Under the pieces are notes generated by a model. That model was not told the DNA's origin. It did no database searches and saw nothing but the letters and a program-made list of their open reading frames with translations. From NCBI GenBank assembly GCA_965228955.1, contig OZ245848.1, forward strand, positions 2,170,001 to 2,234,000: a stretch of DNA of 64,000 nucleotides, in the 5' to 3' direction. The translations under genes were made by a program, and so were the position numbers. Shown here one piece after another: positions 15,320 through 23,467 of the stretch. This DNA is from JANSWY01 sp965228955 (GTDB lineage Bacteria; Bacteroidota; Bacteroidia; Cytophagales; Cyclobacteriaceae). Numbering within the stretch: position 1 is the stretch's first letter; each line of letters opens with the position of its first letter.

Positions 15320-16159
15320 ATGGAAGTAATAGAACAAGAATCGTTTATAAAAGAATTTATTAAGCCAAAACTCCCGCAAGAGTTATTGAGCAGACCGGAT
15401 ATGCTTTCCTGTAATAACCTCAGAAAAGTCTATCCAACTCCAAAAGGAGATTACGTTGTGCTGGATGATCTTCAGCTCAGTGTAAAACAGGGAGAATTCA
15501 TATCTATCATTGGTCATTCCGGTTGTGGTAAATCAACACTGCTGACTATGATCGCTGGTTTGAATGAAATCTCTGGAGGAAAAATTACGGTTGATGGAAA
15601 TACAGTGAGAGAAGCTGGACCGGATAGGGCAGTAGTTTTCCAATCACCTAGTTTGTTACCTTGGTTATCAGCACTAGGAAATGTGATGCTAGGGGTGAAG
15701 CAGGTTTTTCCTCACGCAACTAAAAAGCAAAGGCTTGATATCTGTAAGTACTACCTTGACAAAGTTGGTTTGGGTAACGACTTCAATAAAAGAGCAACTG
15801 AGCTGTCACAAGGTATGCAACAACGAGTTGGAATTGCCAGAGCGTTTGCTCTAAAACCTAAAGTGTTGTTACTGGACGAGCCGTTTGGTATGCTTGATTC
15901 ACTTACTAGAGGAGAGCTACAAGATGTTCTTCTGGAAGTGTGGAATAAGGAACAAATCACTGCAGTAATGATTACTCACGATGTGGATGAGTCCATCTTC
16001 CTTGCAGACCGAGTGATCATGATGACTAGTGGGCCTTATGCAAAGATCGGTGACGAGTTGGTTATTCCTTTTGAAAGACCTAGAAATAGAAGAGATGTTC
16101 TTGAGCATCCAGAATATTATGATTACAGAGGTTATTTGATGAATTTCTTAAATCACTAA
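15320..16159 (+). CDS. Nitrate ABC transporter ATPase, second subunit (degenerate signature)
   Basis: A 279-residue ATPase with Walker A (GHSGCGKST), Walker B (VLLLDEPFGMLD) and a normal switch histidine (ITHDVDES). The signature is LSQGMQQR instead of LSGGxxQR. In a heterodimer each ATP site uses the Walker A and H loop of one subunit and the signature of the other. This signature therefore faces the subunit whose H loop is already changed, and both changes fall in the same site. It is the last transporter gene and is followed by a terminator 10 bases after the stop. Confidence 0.9.
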   Translation: MEVIEQESFIKEFIKPKLPQELLSRPDMLSCNNLRKVYPTPKGDYVVLDDLQLSVKQGEFISIIGHSGCGKSTLLTMIAGLNEISGGKITVDGNTVREAGPDRAVVFQSPSLLPWLSALGNVMLGVKQVFPHATKKQRLDICKYYLDKVGLGNDFNKRATELSQGMQQRVGIARAFALKPKVLLLDEPFGMLDSLTRGELQDVLLEVWNKEQITAVMITHDVDESIFLADRVIMMTSGPYAKIGDELVIPFERPRNRRDVLEHPEYYDYRGYLMNFLNH

Positions 16160-16168
16160 CCTAACCTG

Positions 16169-16213
16169 GCTTCTTCCGGGTTGTCTCGTTCAATCCAACC
16201 CGGATAGCTTTTT
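16169..16213 (+). terminator. Terminator after the nitrate transporter genes
   Basis: Stem CCGGGTTG (16176-16183) with CAACCCGG (16196-16203), a 12-base loop, a possible outer GC/GC pair, and a T run (16208-16213). It closes the porin-nrt transcript just before the P-box sensor gene. Confidence 0.8.
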
Positions 16214-16245
16214 CAATTTTACAAACACAAATTAATTACGCAGCT

Positions 16246-17172
16246 ATGAAAACGCTTACCTCAAAGTACATCCTTGTACTCGGAATTTTGACTCTTGTAA
16301 TTCTTGGAAGTCAAATACTAATGCAGCAGACAATCAGTGGAAGTGAAACAGATGCCAGAATAATCAACATCTCTGGTCGTCAAAGAATGCTTTCGCAGAA
16401 AATCACTAAGGCCTCCTTAAAACTTACAAACTCTAAAACTGAGTTTGAATTTTCTCAGGCAAAAGACGAACTGGTGGCAGCCAGAGACCTATGGAGTCAG
16501 TCACATATTGATTTAAGATATGGAAGTGACGAACTAAATGTGGAGGAAATGAATCAATCTTCTACATTAAATCAACTATTTAAGGATATTGAGCCACTAT
16601 TCAAATCAATGAAAACCGCAAGTGATTACCTTGTAGAATCAGAGTTTGAAGATTTAAGTAGTGAATCGGAGTTATCTCAAATAGAATTCTACTTATCTGA
16701 AATATCATCACAGGAAGCTGACTTCCTTAAGTTGATGAATAAGATCACATTTCAATATGATCACTTAGCCTCAGCTAAAATTGATTCACTGTCAAATACT
16801 GAATATTATTTGATGGCTATCACTTTCCTGTTAATCATTCTTGAGGTGTTTTTCATTTTTAGACCAATGTTTAAGGACTCTAAAAACAAAGACAAAGCAA
16901 TTGAAGAATTAAACGAATTGGTGGATAGTAAAAAGTCATTCGAGTCAAATCAAATAGCGCAAGCAAATAAGACAATTCAGGACTTACGAAAATACGCCAG
17001 AAAACTTAGAACAGAGATGGAAACAAAGCAAAACGAATACGCTATCAAAACCACTGAACAAATGACCAAGTATTTAAAAATCTCTGCTGACTACAAAGAG
17101 GTATTAAACTTAAATAAGCTTTTGAAGGAAGAACTGGAGACGTTCAAAGCAAAAAGTCTGGTCAGTAAATAA
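16246..17172 (+). CDS. NarX/PilJ-type periplasmic sensor protein without output domain
   Basis: A 308-residue protein with two membrane helices (about residues 8-28 and 186-206) and a periplasmic four-helix-type region between them. Residues 41-54 (INISGRQRMLSQ and on) match the nitrate-binding P box of NarX and NarQ and the equivalent block of the PilJ type IV pili chemoreceptor N-terminal domain. The cytoplasmic part (about 210-308) is a predicted coiled coil and then the protein ends: there is no kinase, HAMP-kinase, chemoreceptor or cyclase domain. It lies between the nitrate transporter and the nitrate reductase, so nitrate or nitrite is the likely ligand. It may signal through a partner, perhaps the kinase at the start of the window. 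Confidence 0.8.
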   Translation: MKTLTSKYILVLGILTLVILGSQILMQQTISGSETDARIINISGRQRMLSQKITKASLKLTNSKTEFEFSQAKDELVAARDLWSQSHIDLRYGSDELNVEEMNQSSTLNQLFKDIEPLFKSMKTASDYLVESEFEDLSSESELSQIEFYLSEISSQEADFLKLMNKITFQYDHLASAKIDSLSNTEYYLMAITFLLIILEVFFIFRPMFKDSKNKDKAIEELNELVDSKKSFESNQIAQANKTIQDLRKYARKLRTEMETKQNEYAIKTTEQMTKYLKISADYKEVLNLNKLLKEELETFKAKSLVSK

Positions 17173-17211
17173 TTTAAGTTTTTGACGGTGCGTTAAGATA
17201 CTTAAAAATAA

Positions 17212-17237
17212 TACGTAAAAATACGTATAAATACTTG
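17212..17237 (+). promoter_or_regulatory. Putative NarL-type operator upstream of nasA
   Basis: TACGTAAAAATACGTA (17212-17227), two heptamers with a 2-base spacer, overlaps a second imperfect copy (17222-17237, TACGTATAAATACTTG). Further TACGT half-sites are at 17253-17258 and 17267-17271. The array lies just upstream of and across a promoter of Bacteroidota type. Confidence 0.62.
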
Positions 17238-17264
17238 GATTTGGGTTGTAATTACGTAATTTTG
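17235..17264 (+). promoter_or_regulatory. nasA promoter (-33 and -7 boxes)
   Basis: TTG at 17235-17237 and TAATTTTG at 17257-17264 are separated by exactly 19 bases, matching the Bacteroidota primary sigma consensus (TTG-N19-TAnnTTTG). Transcription would start near 17271, leaving a leader of about 28 bases before the TTG start codon. The operator palindrome ends 7 bases before the -33 box, a normal activator position. Confidence 0.65.
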
Positions 17265-17298
17265 AATACGTTCATTCATAAAACCAAAAGATCAGATC

Positions 17299-20200
17299 TT
17301 GCACCGGACTAAAACATATAAAACTACTTGTTCCTACTGTGGAGTTGGATGTGGAATTGAAATTTCAACATCAAAAAACGGAAAGATCTCAGTCAAAGGT
17401 GATGAAGATCATCCCGTAAACAAAGGTATGCTGTGTTCAAAAGGAATGAACCTCAATTACACGGCAATGGACAAGTCAGATAGGTTGTTACATCCTCAGA
17501 TGAGGTGGAGCAAATCCCATCCATTAGAGAAAACCGATTGGGATACTGCCATTCAAAGGACTGCAGCAGTATTCAGATCTCTGATCAATAAATACGGGCC
17601 CGATTCAGTAGGATTTTATATATCAGGTCAGTGTCTTACAGAAGAATATTACCTTGTTAATAAACTAACCAAAGGTTTCATAGGAACCAACAATATCGAC
17701 ACGAATTCAAGACTCTGCATGAGTTCGGCAGTTGTAGGCTATAAGCAGGTATTCGGTGAAGACTCAGTACCAATTTCATATGAAGATATAGAATTGGCAG
17801 ATTGCTTCTTGATTGCTGGAGCTAATCCCGCTTGGTGTCACCCCATCTTGTTTCGCAGGTTGGAAAAACATAAAGAGAATAACCCGGATACCAAGATCAT
17901 AGTCGTGGATCCGAGGGTCACCGATACTTGCTTATTAGCCGACTTACATGTTCAAATAAAACCAGGGACTGACACAGCTTTCTTTCACGGTGTAGGAAGA
18001 GCACTAATTGAGCAAGGAGCCGTTGATATTGATTTTATCAATAGAGCTACAGACGGTTACGAGTTGTACAGGAAAGAAATCTTTAAGACAACTCTTAAGG
18101 AATATGCAGCAATTTGTGATATTCCGGTTGATGATATTATTACCACAGCAAAGTATATCGCGAATGCCAATGGATTCATCACCATGTGGGCAATGGGGCT
18201 TAATCAAAGTACTTCAGGAGTTAATAAAAACCTGGCTTTGCTTAATCTAAGCACCATCACTGGTCACATTGGCAAACCTGGTTCCGGACCATTTTCTTTG
18301 ACTGGACAGCCAAATGCAATGGGAGGAAGAGAAGTTGGAGGAATGGCGAATTTGCTGGCGGTTCATAAAGATTTAGCAAATCCAGAACACAGACAACAGG
18401 TTGCAGATTTTTGGGGTGTTGATAAAATCAATAAAAAGCCAGGCCTGACAGCCACACAAATGTTTGAGGCACTGGAATCTGGTAAGATGAAGGCTGTTTG
18501 GATCATTTGTACTAACCCTTCAGTAAGCATGCCGAATGCCAAGTTGGTTGATGCAGCCCTTAGCAAGGCAAACTTCGTAATCGTACAGGATATTTCAGAT
18601 AGGAGTGATACTTTAAAATACGCTGATATTGTATTGCCAGCGGCATCCTGGCTTGAAAAAGAAGGGACAATGACTAATTCAGAAAGGAGAGTTAGTTACC
18701 TGCCAAAAGTGATTGATGCTCCTGGAAACGCATTGCCTGATGCAGAGATAATCATGAGATTTGGCCAACAAATGGGATATGATGGTTTTGACTTTGAGTC
18801 TGTAGAGGAAGTATATAAGGAATATACTCAAATGACCAAGGGTACCAATATCGATGTAAGTGGTCTCTCATATCAAAAATTGAAAGAAAACGGCACCTAT
18901 CAATGGCCAGTACCAAGTTCTGAAAGTGACGGTACCCTAAGGTTATTCGAAGATCATAAGTTTTATACACCAAATGGAAAAGCCCAGATTAAGATAAGTG
19001 GAGCAGGAGTAGAAGCAGAGCCTGTTTCTCCTGATTATCCATTAATTCTTACAACCGGTAGAATTAGGGACCAATGGCACACAATGACCAAAACCGGAAA
19101 GGTCAATAAACTAAATAAACATATAGCAAATCCATATTTGGAAATCAATCCAACGGATGCATATGAAAGAGGGATTAAGGAAGGGGATCCAGTATTGGTT
19201 TCTAATGGTCGGGGAGAAGTTAGAGTGAATGCTAAGCTTACGGAAGGTATAAAACGAGGCGTGGTGTTTCTACCAATGCACTGGGGCAAAATTCTGAATA
19301 AAGATCATTCAAGAGCGAATAATATTACGAGTGAGGCTATTGACCCTCAATCCAAACAACCTGGATTTAAGTTTTCTGCTGTTCAAGTTGAGCGATATAC
19401 TAAGAAGAAACAAAAGGTTGTCATTATAGGAGCAGGAGCAGCGGCATTTAGGTTCATCAATACCTATCGTGAAATGAATAAAGAGGATGAGCTACATGTA
19501 TTCTCGAAAGAAGAATGGCCATTTTACGATCGTGTGCTGCTTCCTGATTATGTCACTGAACATAAGTCATGGGAGGATCTGCTGAAATTTAAATATGGTG
19601 AGTTTGAACGTCTAAATACACATTTGTATGTCTCAAACGAAATCACCAAAATAGATAGAGAAAGAAAGCTGGTAACAGATAGCCTAGGTGATGAGCACAA
19701 TTACGATGTATTGATTATGGCTACAGGAAGTAGAGCTTTTGTTCCTCCAGGAGTTCCAATGTATTTGCCAGGTGTATTCACTATGAGAGATAGGAGAAAT
19801 GCTGATGACCTGAAGAAACACCTTGGAGGTCAGGGGCATTTGGTAATCGTGGGTGGCGGTTTATTGGGATTAGAATTGGCGGCAGCAATGTCGGAAGTCA
19901 ATGTTGATGTGACAATAATTCAGTTGGGTTCCCGCTTAATGGAAAGACAGTTGGATCCAATTGCAAGTTCATTATTAAGACAATACATCGAAGAAGACCT
20001 CTCGATCAAGATTCTCACAAACGATGAAGTAAAGCACGTTGATCTGTTAAAAGATAAAAAAGGTCTCCAAGCATCTCTTAAGAGTGGTCAGATTTTGGAG
20101 TGTAATGCAATAGTATATGCTATTGGTACACGACCAAATGCTGAAATGGGTAGAGAAGCCGGACTTGAATGCGCTCGTGGAATAAAAGTAAATGATCATC

Positions 20201-20811
20201 TTCAATCATCTGATGATTCAATTTTTGCGCTGGGCGAAATTGCAGAACATAAACAAAAGCTAAATGGAATCACAGCTGCGGCTGAGCAACAAGCAGACAT
20301 TGCTGCTCGGTTCATAGCCGGTGATGTGACTGCTATCTATGATGGCTCAACTCCAATGAATATCCTAAAATTCCCTAATCTGGATTTGTGTTCAGTTGGA
20401 ATTTCTGAAATACCGGTAAATGGAAAGGGATATGATGAAATTCTGTTTTTGGACAGGGCAGAGCTATATTACAAGAAATGTATCATTCATAATGATAAGC
20501 TAGTTGGTGCAATTCTATTAGGTGATAAAGCGGAATTTGCAGAGTTTAAAGAGTTGATTGATAGTAATACAGAATTATCAGAAAAGCGTGTTCAATTATT
20601 AAGATCAGGTAAAGCTGCAGAGCCTGTTATTGGTGAATTAGTATGTTCCTGTAATAATGTAGGTTCTGGAAATATTGAGAAGGCCATTGCTGATGGTAGT
20701 TCTAATCTCAAAGAGCTTTGCCAAAAGACAGGAGCCGGATTAGGTTGTGGAAGTTGTAAGCCAGAGGTACAAAGAATATTGAATGTTTCTAAGGAGCAGG
20801 TTACTTCTTGA
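17299..20811 (+). CDS. nasA: Assimilatory nitrate reductase fused to FAD/NAD reductase and BFD 2Fe-2S domain
   Basis: A 1170-residue fusion. Residues 1-700 are a molybdopterin oxidoreductase of the NasA type: N-terminal 4Fe-4S ligands C11-x2-C14-x3-C18 and C46, and the Mo-ligand region NSRLCMSSA. Residues 705-1070 are a pyridine-nucleotide-disulphide-type reductase like the NasB or NirB N-terminus, with FAD motif VVIIGAGAAAF and NAD motif VIVGGGLLGLE. The tail from about 1116 is a BFD-like 2Fe-2S domain (CSC and GLGCGSC). It reduces nitrate to nitrite in the cytoplasm, with NAD(P)H as probable donor. Translation must begin at a non-ATG codon: TTG 17299 precedes the first Cys motif, and no in-frame ATG occurs between the upstream stop at 17263 and the cluster. 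The second ligand set shows this is a natural single reading frame. Confidence 0.92.
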   Translation: MHRTKTYKTTCSYCGVGCGIEISTSKNGKISVKGDEDHPVNKGMLCSKGMNLNYTAMDKSDRLLHPQMRWSKSHPLEKTDWDTAIQRTAAVFRSLINKYGPDSVGFYISGQCLTEEYYLVNKLTKGFIGTNNIDTNSRLCMSSAVVGYKQVFGEDSVPISYEDIELADCFLIAGANPAWCHPILFRRLEKHKENNPDTKIIVVDPRVTDTCLLADLHVQIKPGTDTAFFHGVGRALIEQGAVDIDFINRATDGYELYRKEIFKTTLKEYAAICDIPVDDIITTAKYIANANGFITMWAMGLNQSTSGVNKNLALLNLSTITGHIGKPGSGPFSLTGQPNAMGGREVGGMANLLAVHKDLANPEHRQQVADFWGVDKINKKPGLTATQMFEALESGKMKAVWIICTNPSVSMPNAKLVDAALSKANFVIVQDISDRSDTLKYADIVLPAASWLEKEGTMTNSERRVSYLPKVIDAPGNALPDAEIIMRFGQQMGYDGFDFESVEEVYKEYTQMTKGTNIDVSGLSYQKLKENGTYQWPVPSSESDGTLRLFEDHKFYTPNGKAQIKISGAGVEAEPVSPDYPLILTTGRIRDQWHTMTKTGKVNKLNKHIANPYLEINPTDAYERGIKEGDPVLVSNGRGEVRVNAKLTEGIKRGVVFLPMHWGKILNKDHSRANNITSEAIDPQSKQPGFKFSAVQVERYTKKKQKVVIIGAGAAAFRFINTYREMNKEDELHVFSKEEWPFYDRVLLPDYVTEHKSWEDLLKFKYGEFERLNTHLYVSNEITKIDRERKLVTDSLGDEHNYDVLIMATGSRAFVPPGVPMYLPGVFTMRDRRNADDLKKHLGGQGHLVIVGGGLLGLELAAAMSEVNVDVTIIQLGSRLMERQLDPIASSLLRQYIEEDLSIKILTNDEVKHVDLLKDKKGLQASLKSGQILECNAIVYAIGTRPNAEMGREAGLECARGIKVNDHLQSSDDSIFALGEIAEHKQKLNGITAAAEQQADIAARFIAGDVTAIYDGSTPMNILKFPNLDLCSVGISEIPVNGKGYDEILFLDRAELYYKKCIIHNDKLVGAILLGDKAEFAEFKELIDSNTELSEKRVQLLRSGKAAEPVIGELVCSCNNVGSGNIEKAIADGSSNLKELCQKTGAGLGCGSCKPEVQRILNVSKEQVTS

Positions 20812-20898
20812 GAAATGCACGGTTATTGGATCGCTATCACTTCGGAATAACACTTTGCTAACTGAAGTAAGGGTAGTGAAAAGCGATATTGGAAATTG

Positions 20899-20932
20899 GA
20901 AGTTGGAATTTTTGGATCAAAACTCCAACTTC
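20899..20932 (+). terminator. Hairpin in the nasA-rubredoxin gene spacer
   Basis: Perfect 9-bp stem GAAGTTGGA (20899-20907) with TCCAACTTC (20924-20932) and a 16-base loop. No T run follows, so termination would be weak; it may instead be a processing or stabilising element. No TACGTA operator is seen before the next gene, which suggests read-through from nasA. Confidence 0.45.
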
Positions 20933-21055
20933 TAATCTCAAACTTCGATTGATTTGTAGCCAGAGAATAAACTTGGTTTTAGTTTAATTGTATTTCTTAT
21001 ATAACTGGTTTGACTCAAGAGATACTTTTTGCATTAGAATTTAAAGTAAAGAAAT

Positions 21056-22477
21056 ATGCAAGTAAAAGAGCTTGTACGAGTATTTGTCAAAGGAGGAATT
21101 ATTTCTCCTGGTGACTTTCTAAAGATTATACATATCGCCGAGAAATTGGGTTCTGATAAAATCCACTTTGGATCTCGTCAGGATATCATGTTTTCTGCTA
21201 AAGAGAAGAGTAAAGAAATTTTGGATCAGACTTTTGATGCAATTCACACTCAATATGAGATTAATAGGTTTGAACATCAGAATATCTGTAGTTCATATGT
21301 TACCGTTGATCTAATGCCAGGTAAGCAGTGGCTTGCTTCTCATGTATACATCAATATCCTTGAAAGTTTCACGTTTAAACCGAAGTTAAGAATTAATGTA
21401 GTTGATCCATCTCAGGGGCTAGTTCCGCTATTTACTGGTAATATCAACTTCATAGCTTCAGGGTTGGATAATTATTGGTATATCTATTTAAGGTTTAAGA
21501 AGTTATTACCAACACCGTGGCAGGTACCAGTCTTAGTTTATAGTGATGATATTCCGAGAGTAGCTGAAGCAATTCAGAATATGGAAATAGAATCCAACAA
21601 CCTCGATTACCAAACAGTCAGTAAGAAATTGGTGGAGGAAGTTAAGATGAATTTTCAACCAGTAACGGAAGAGCTTGTTTTGCCAGATACTATATTCCCA
21701 TATTACGAAGGAATTAACAGGATGTCTGACGGGAAATATTGGCTGGGACTTTATTGGAGGGACAATAGTTACAGTACCAACATCCTAAAAGCAATTTGCG
21801 AAAAATGCCTAAGCACTGAAGTAGGTAAGATTTGTCTAACACCATGGAAATCATTTGTCATCAAAGGGATTTTTGAAAAGGACCGAATTGGATGGGAGAA
21901 GCTAATGGGGAAGTTTGGTATGAACTTGCGACATTCTGCACTAGAGATGAATTGGCATCTGCCTGCACTTGAGCAGGAGGCACTTGATTTGAAAATCTAC
22001 CTGGTTAGAACACTTGATCAACAAGATATCAGTACCTACGGGTTAACCTTTACCATAAAGACTACAGATGATATCACTCTGTTTACTTCAATAGTAATTG
22101 AAAAGTGTGAAGAATTAGTAGGAGGTGAGGCTGCCTATAATATTCTATATTCAAAGGATTTTAATCCCAATAGCGGAGAATATAAAACCTATGCAAAGTC
22201 AGTTAATAAAGAAGTAATCGCTCCTCTATTAATTGAGCTGAGCCATCAATATTTTGACCAGCTGGAAGAAGCTGTAATCGAGGAGAAAACACAGGCTCAT
22301 GTAAATTTGCAGGAGAACTCGTTGTATCAATGCAGTGGTTGTATGACGATCTATGATGAGAAATACGGAGATATGCAGGCAAATATTCCAAAGGGAACGG
22401 CTTTTCGATTGCTGCCAAAAACATATGAGTGCCCGGTTTGTGGTGGAAGCAAAGCAGGCTTCATTAAGATGGCTTAA
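21056..22477 (+). CDS. Nitrite/sulphite-reductase-like protein with C-terminal rubredoxin, lacking siroheme-cluster cysteines
   Basis: A 473-residue protein. The first 400 residues follow the layout of ferredoxin-dependent nitrite/sulphite reductase half-domains (GGIISPGDFLKIIHIAEKLG; GSRQDIMF in place of the siroheme-contact TRQ block; LVPLFTGNINFIA). The paired cluster motifs C-x5-C and C-x3-C are absent: only one Cys stands at the first position (NICSSYVTV). Residues 420-473 are a rubredoxin with CSGC and CPVCGG, which binds one iron. It is therefore unlikely to reduce nitrite itself and may carry electrons to or from NasA. Proteins of this type appear beside nasA in other Bacteroidota, but I know of no defined function. 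Its stop overlaps the stop of the convergent mobA. Confidence 0.7.
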   Translation: MQVKELVRVFVKGGIISPGDFLKIIHIAEKLGSDKIHFGSRQDIMFSAKEKSKEILDQTFDAIHTQYEINRFEHQNICSSYVTVDLMPGKQWLASHVYINILESFTFKPKLRINVVDPSQGLVPLFTGNINFIASGLDNYWYIYLRFKKLLPTPWQVPVLVYSDDIPRVAEAIQNMEIESNNLDYQTVSKKLVEEVKMNFQPVTEELVLPDTIFPYYEGINRMSDGKYWLGLYWRDNSYSTNILKAICEKCLSTEVGKICLTPWKSFVIKGIFEKDRIGWEKLMGKFGMNLRHSALEMNWHLPALEQEALDLKIYLVRTLDQQDISTYGLTFTIKTTDDITLFTSIVIEKCEELVGGEAAYNILYSKDFNPNSGEYKTYAKSVNKEVIAPLLIELSHQYFDQLEEAVIEEKTQAHVNLQENSLYQCSGCMTIYDEKYGDMQANIPKGTAFRLLPKTYECPVCGGSKAGFIKMA

Positions 22478-23052
22478 TTTCTCTTTCTAATTAAATTTCT
22501 AGCTTGCTCAAGATCCTGAGGTGAATTTACATTAAACAGGTCTGCCATGTTTAGTGGCTCTATCACTTTTATTTCTTCTGAAGATTTCATGATCGAGCGT
22601 AAGCTGTAATCCTCTTTATCATAACTTTCTAAGAACAACGGATAAGTTTCCTTTTCATAGATGGTAAAAGTGGTTTCAAGAAATTTCGGGTTTATCATGT
22701 AAGTGGTAATTAGTTTGCTAGGATCTCTTTGATCAAGAAGATATTTGATATTAGAATTATCTGCGAACGGAAGATCGCACGCAAGTAATAACCAGGCAGA
22801 TTCCGGATAAGTCTCAAACGCTGAAAGAATTCCGCCCATTGGGCCAATTTCTGGATATTTATCTTCAATTATAGGCAGATCCAATAAGTCATTAGATTGA
22901 TCTGAATTACAAGAAATATAATATTCGATACCCAATGCTTCGAGCTGATCGCATAAGTATTTGTACTGTGGTAATCCATGAAAATCGATTAAGTGTTTGG
23001 CCCTCCCGAGTCTTTTACTTTTACCACCTATCAGAACTAGTGCTTTGATCAT
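22474..23052 (-). CDS. mobA: Molybdenum cofactor guanylyltransferase
   Basis: A protein of about 192 residues from ATG 23052. An upstream in-frame codon would add eleven residues before the conserved start and is not preferred. The N-terminal motif VLIGGKSKRLGRAK is the GTP-binding LxGGxSxRxGxxK of MobA and related nucleotidyltransferases, followed by ACDLPF, the metal-site Asp region. MobA attaches GMP to molybdopterin to give the bis-MGD cofactor that NasA needs, which explains its position. A TACGTAA half-site sits 4 bases before the start codon. Confidence 0.88.
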   Translation of the reverse strand: MIKALVLIGGKSKRLGRAKHLIDFHGLPQYKYLCDQLEALGIEYYISCNSDQSNDLLDLPIIEDKYPEIGPMGGILSAFETYPESAWLLLACDLPFADNSNIKYLLDQRDPSKLITTYMINPKFLETTFTIYEKETYPLFLESYDKEDYSLRSIMKSSEEIKVIEPLNMADLFNVNSPQDLEQARNLIRKRN

Positions 23053-23055
23053 TTG

Positions 23056-23062
23056 TACGTAA
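23056..23062. promoter_or_regulatory. Single TACGTAA half-site between mobA and the divergent gene
   Basis: One copy of the heptamer found in the nitrate operators lies in the 43-base gap between the divergent starts of mobA (23052) and the 121-residue protein (23096). With no second arm, it may be chance or a weak site. Confidence 0.3.
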
Positions 23063-23095
23063 ATTAGCTCGATAATTAATAACAAAAAAGGAAAG

Positions 23096-23461
23096 ATGAA
23101 GCTTAGAATTCTTGGTAATAAACTTAGGTACAGATTGTCTCAAACAGAGGTCGGTGAATTAGAATCTGGCAAGGCTGTAACTAAATCTGTTGTGTTTCCA
23201 GCAGGCAATTCTTTGCAATATTCCGTGATGAATTCTGATACTATTTCAAAGCCAGAGATCGAATTTGAAGATCAGATAATTCGGCTGTCAATTCCCTCTA
23301 TTGAGTTACAGGGTTGGACAGAGGATAGTAGAGAAGGCATATATCACAAGTGGGAGAAAGACAGTTTTGAAATTGCGCTGGAAAAGGATTTTCAATGTCT
23401 ACACAAAAGACCAGGGGAGGATGAAACCGATAATTATCCAAACCCCAGGGAAAGTCATTAA
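23096..23461 (+). CDS. Small uncharacterised protein next to mobA
   Basis: A 121-residue protein without signal peptide or membrane helix. It starts MKLRILGNKLRYRLSQTEVGELESGK, a pattern I associate with a family of small proteins of unknown function (DUF7009-like) often found near molybdenum-cofactor genes. The rest is acidic and predicted to be mostly beta, with an acidic, His-ended tail. It is divergent from mobA across 43 bases, so shared regulation is possible. A role in molybdoenzyme maturation is only a guess. Confidence 0.65.
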   Translation: MKLRILGNKLRYRLSQTEVGELESGKAVTKSVVFPAGNSLQYSVMNSDTISKPEIEFEDQIIRLSIPSIELQGWTEDSREGIYHKWEKDSFEIALEKDFQCLHKRPGEDETDNYPNPRESH

Positions 23462-23467
23462 GCACTA

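Noticed and set aside
21056..22477. Annotation as a working ferredoxin-nitrite reductase (NirA)
   Set aside because: The cysteine pairs that bind the siroheme-bridged 4Fe-4S cluster are missing, so the enzymatic name is not supported.
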